DNA of 64,000 nucleotides. It comes from DATKWD01 sp963704815. Its GTDB lineage: Bacteria > Actinomycetota > Acidimicrobiia > Acidimicrobiales > Salinilacustritrichaceae. A program made the translations under genes and the position numbers. The stretch covers positions 868,001-932,000 of the forward strand of contig CAVPHU010000001.1 of assembly GCA_963704815.1 (NCBI GenBank), read 5' to 3'. The notes beneath the pieces are model-generated. The model saw nothing but the letters and a program-made list of their open reading frames with translations, ran no database searches and was not told where the DNA came from. This document shows positions 61,645 through 64,000 of this stretch, piece by piece; the first letter of the stretch is position 1; each line of letters begins with the position of its first letter.

Positions 61645-63267
61645 GTGACCGAGACCACCAACGGCTGGAACTTCGCAGACGTCTGGGAGGTCGTTGCCGA
61701 TCGGATCGGTGACGCCAGCGCCCTCGTGCACGGCAGCCGGCGGGTGACCTGGTCGGCGTTCGACCGACGAGCCGACGGGGTGGCCCGGACGCTTCTCGAC
61801 GGCGGGGCGCAGCAGCAGGACAAGGTCGCGCTCTATCTGCACAACGGGCCCGAGTACCTCGAGGCCATGTTCGCTGCGTTCAAGGCCGGGCTCGTTCCGG
61901 TCAACACCAACTACCGGTACGCCGAGGACGAGCTGGTCTACCTGTGGACCAACGCCGACGCGGTCGCCGTGGTGTTCGGCGGCACCTACTCCGAGACCAT
62001 CGCAGGGTTGCGCGCCCAGGTGCCGGACGTCACCCAATGGCTCTGGGTCGACGACGGTCAGGGGGCATGCCCCGACTGGGCGCGTCCCTACGAGTCTGCC
62101 GCCACCCGGGACGTCGGCCGGGTCCGCTCGCCGTGGGGTCGCAGCGGCGACGACCTCTTCCTGCTCTACACCGGCGGGACGACCGGGATGCCCAAGGGTG
62201 TGATGTGGCGCCAGGACGACCTCTTCGTCGCCCTCAACGCCGGCGCGCCGCGCAAGCGGCACCTCGGCCAGACGGCCGACCTCGACCTGGTCGTCGAACT
62301 GGTCGACTCGCCGGGCATCGTGAACCTCCCCGGTTGCCCGTTGATGCACGGCACCGGTTGCTTCGCCGCCATGACGGCGCTGTCGGTCGGCGGGTCGGTG
62401 GTCACCCTCACCGGCCGGTCCTTCGATGCGGTCGAGATGCTCGACACGATCGAGCGCAACAGCGTGAACTCGATCGCCATCGTCGGCGACGCGTTCGCGA
62501 AGCCGCTGCTGCGCGCGCTCGACGCCGAGCCGAGGCGTTGGAACCTCGCGACGCTCAAGGTCGTGGTCTCGTCAGGCGTCATCTGGACCGAGTCGACCAA
62601 GCAGGGCCTCCTTGCCCATCACCCGAAGATGCTGCTGGTCGACTCGCTCGGATCGTCCGAGGCCATCGGCATGGCCCAGTCGATCTCGACCGCGGACGGG
62701 CAGGCGGCCACGGCGACCTTCGAGCTCGGCGACGACACCCAGGTCATCACCGACGACGGCCGGTTCGTCGAGCCCGGATCGGGCGAACGAGGCCGAATCG
62801 CCACCCGGGGTCGGACACCCATCGGCTACTACAAGGACGAGGACAAGTCGGCCGGCACCTTCATCGAGATCGACGGGTCGCGCTGGTCGATCCCGGGCGA
62901 CTACGCGACCGTCTCGGCCGACGGCACCCTCGAACTGCTCGGCCGCGGCTCGGGGTGCATCAACACCGGCGGCGAGAAGGTGTTCCCCGAAGAGGTCGAG
63001 GAGGTGTTGAAGGAGCTCGACTCGGTGGCCGACGCCGTGGTCGTCGGCGTTCCCGACGACAAGTTCGGTGAAGCCATCACCGCCCTCGTCGAGTCGACGG
63101 GCTCGTCGGTCGACGAAGCCGCGCTGATCGACCACGTGAAGCACCGCCTCGCGCACTACAAGGCCCCAAAACACGTCATCGAGGTGGCCACGGTCGGACG
63201 GGCCGCCAACGGCAAGGTCGACTACAAGCGCCACAAGGCCCACGCCATCGAGACCCTCGCCGACTGA
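61645..63267 (+). CDS. Acyl-CoA synthetase (AMP-forming, fatty-acid/steroid CoA ligase)
   Basis: This 540-residue protein has the AMP-binding P-loop LFLLYTGGTTGMPKGVMWRQ (about residues 171-190), LMHGTGCFAAMTALSVGGSV, VDSLGSSEAIGMAQSISTAD, the hinge LELLGRGSGCINTGGEKVFP, PEEVEEVLKELDSVADAVVV and the catalytic Lys region RAANGKVDYKRHK. It adenylates and then thioesterifies an acid with CoA. The family and the neighbouring lipid genes suggest a fatty or cholesterol-side-chain acid. The GTG start is preferred for its -10 box. The stop codon lies in the first bases of repeat copy C. Confidence 0.93.
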   Translation: MTETTNGWNFADVWEVVADRIGDASALVHGSRRVTWSAFDRRADGVARTLLDGGAQQQDKVALYLHNGPEYLEAMFAAFKAGLVPVNTNYRYAEDELVYLWTNADAVAVVFGGTYSETIAGLRAQVPDVTQWLWVDDGQGACPDWARPYESAATRDVGRVRSPWGRSGDDLFLLYTGGTTGMPKGVMWRQDDLFVALNAGAPRKRHLGQTADLDLVVELVDSPGIVNLPGCPLMHGTGCFAAMTALSVGGSVVTLTGRSFDAVEMLDTIERNSVNSIAIVGDAFAKPLLRALDAEPRRWNLATLKVVVSSGVIWTESTKQGLLAHHPKMLLVDSLGSSEAIGMAQSISTADGQAATATFELGDDTQVITDDGRFVEPGSGERGRIATRGRTPIGYYKDEDKSAGTFIEIDGSRWSIPGDYATVSADGTLELLGRGSGCINTGGEKVFPEEVEEVLKELDSVADAVVVGVPDDKFGEAITALVESTGSSVDEAALIDHVKHRLAHYKAPKHVIEVATVGRAANGKVDYKRHKAHAIETLAD

Positions 63268-63400
63268 GGAGCTGCGCGGACAGGGCCAAGTTTCGCAGCT
63301 CCCCGCCATACCCGTTCCTGTCGCTCCTTCGTCGCGACGGGCCGCTCGGGCCCCGGCCGAGCACGGCGCCTGCTTCGCGACGGCGCCTGTCCGCTCGACC
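63266..63400 (+). repeat. Dispersed intergenic repeat, copy C
   Basis: The element starts at the stop codon of the acyl-CoA ligase (GACTGAGGAGCTGCGCGGA), has the hairpin GGAGCTGCG / CGCAGCTCC and the tail GGGCCGCTCGGGCCCCGGCC and CTGCTTCGCGACGGCGCC, very close to copy A at 26031-26168. It occupies most of the gap to the acetyltransferase gene. Confidence 0.85.
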
Positions 63401-63465
63401 TCCGACCCCGATCTCCACAACGAAACGACACGAAGTCGAGGACGCCCACGCACAAGAATCGCGGC

Positions 63466-64000
63466 ATGGCCCACGACGTCGGGTTCCGGCGGCTCACCGA
63501 CGACGACCTGGGCCGACTCCACGAGTGGCTCAATGATCCGGCCGTCGTCGCCTGGTGGGAGGGCGACGACGTCTCGCTGGATGCGGTGATCGCCGACTAC
63601 GGCTCGGAGAGTGACCCTGCGTACGAGCACTGGCTGGCGATGGTCGAGGCCAGGCCGGTCGGGTGGATCCAGTGTTACGCCGCGGTGGAGGCACCAGACG
63701 AGTGCGACGCGTGGTTCGATCTGGGCATCGACCGAACGGCAGCCGGCATCGACTACCTCGTCGCTCCCGAGGCGGGCCGGGGCACGGGACTCGGCTCGGC
63801 GATGATCGCCGCGTTCGTCGACGAGATCGTCTTCGGACGACACCCCGGCTGGACCCAGGTCGCAGCAGGTCCGTTCGAAGCCAACACGCCTTCGTGGCGG
63901 GCCCTCCAGAACGCCCACTTCCGCTTCGTCGGCACCATCGACGACGCCGCCGGTCCGTGCAAGCTGATGGCCAAGGACCGCCCACCCCTGTCGGACGATG
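63466..64000 (+). CDS. GNAT N-acetyltransferase, AAC(6')-like (partial, runs off the right edge)
   Basis: This partial protein reads VGFRRLTDDDLGRLHEWLND, PAVVAWWEGDDVSLDAVIAD, GWIQCYAAVEAPDECDAWFD, IDYLVAPEAGRGTGLGSAMI (the acetyl-CoA loop R-G-x-G-x-G/A) and VAAGPFEANTPSWRALQNAH, followed by FRFVGTIDDAAGPCKLMAKD. The order fits AAC(6')-type aminoglycoside acetyltransferases and the related siderophore acyltransferases of the RimJ/RimL group. The ATG at 63466 has an AAGAAT -10-like box 6 nt upstream. No stop codon is reached before the window ends, though the domain looks almost complete. Confidence 0.82.
   Translation, partial: MAHDVGFRRLTDDDLGRLHEWLNDPAVVAWWEGDDVSLDAVIADYGSESDPAYEHWLAMVEARPVGWIQCYAAVEAPDECDAWFDLGIDRTAAGIDYLVAPEAGRGTGLGSAMIAAFVDEIVFGRHPGWTQVAAGPFEANTPSWRALQNAHFRFVGTIDDAAGPCKLMAKDRPPLSDD

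Noticed and set aside
1..64000. tRNA, rRNA, insertion sequence or prophage genes
   Set aside because: No tRNA-like cloverleaf, rRNA sequence, transposase, integrase or phage structural motif was found by reading both strands; a covariance-model scan could still reveal a small RNA.

Overview
This is a very GC-rich stretch of an actinobacterial chromosome, most likely a marine or freshwater Acidimicrobiia-type organism. The signs are a NucS/EndoMS mismatch endonuclease, a wax-ester synthase, an AddAB-like nuclease pair, actinobacterial-style oxidoreductases, and many starts that sit 6-8 nt behind a TANNNT -10 box (leaderless transcription). The taxon is inferred from gene content only. No rRNA, tRNA, CRISPR array, insertion sequence or phage gene was seen.

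Layout. 1-1.7 kb: a secreted Asp-box (BNR) protein running off the left edge and an NAD(P)-dependent oxidoreductase. 1.8-28 kb: a large surface-glycan locus. It holds a PhyH dioxygenase, a 932-bp tandem duplication of a CmcI-like methyltransferase, three sulfotransferases, four GT2 glycosyltransferases sharing a C-terminal FHQ-x-HGG motif, further GT2/GT4/CgeB-like glycosyltransferases, GSCFA and SGNH proteins, several methyltransferases, and a Wzm/Wzt-type ABC exporter. 28-32 kb: alanine dehydrogenase, a PQQ-type sugar dehydrogenase and a 1.05-kb direct duplication that may be an assembly artefact. 31.7-35.3 kb: cysC-cysN-cysD and a divergent cysQ-like phosphatase, which make PAPS and remove PAP and so fit the sulfotransferases. 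35.4-36.2 kb: an enoyl-CoA hydratase behind a 21-bp perfect hairpin. 36.2-40.8 kb: a compact operon resembling the methylamine-dehydrogenase (mau) cluster, with a seven-repeat FG-GAP propeller, MauE, a Tat-exported Cys-rich MauA-like protein, a MauD-like thioredoxin, a membrane protein and a small cytosolic protein. It lacks a recognisable MauB and one of the two cofactor tryptophans. This is the best candidate for an undescribed system. 40.9-64 kb: core and lipid-metabolism genes: ABC1 kinase, nucS with a 50-bp minisatellite just upstream, a MaoC/SDR beta-oxidation pair, VanW protein, alpha/beta hydrolases, WS/DGAT, geranylgeranyl-reductase-like flavoprotein, thioesterase, nitronate monooxygenase, an AddA/AddB-like helicase-nuclease pair, glyoxalase-fold protein, acyl-CoA ligase and, at the right edge, a GNAT acetyltransferase.

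Quality note. At least 20 places show a protein continuing in another frame: dense at 15.7-21.7 kb, and singly in cysN, cysC, MaoC, the geranylgeranyl-reductase-like gene, the AddA-like helicase and the PQQ dehydrogenase. Indels in genes that should be intact suggest uncorrected long-read or assembly errors rather than wholesale decay, so frameshifted genes are annotated over their full inferred span. A three-copy dispersed intergenic repeat (26.0, 42.5 and 63.3 kb) begins with a 9-bp hairpin and twice starts inside the stop codon of the gene before it.
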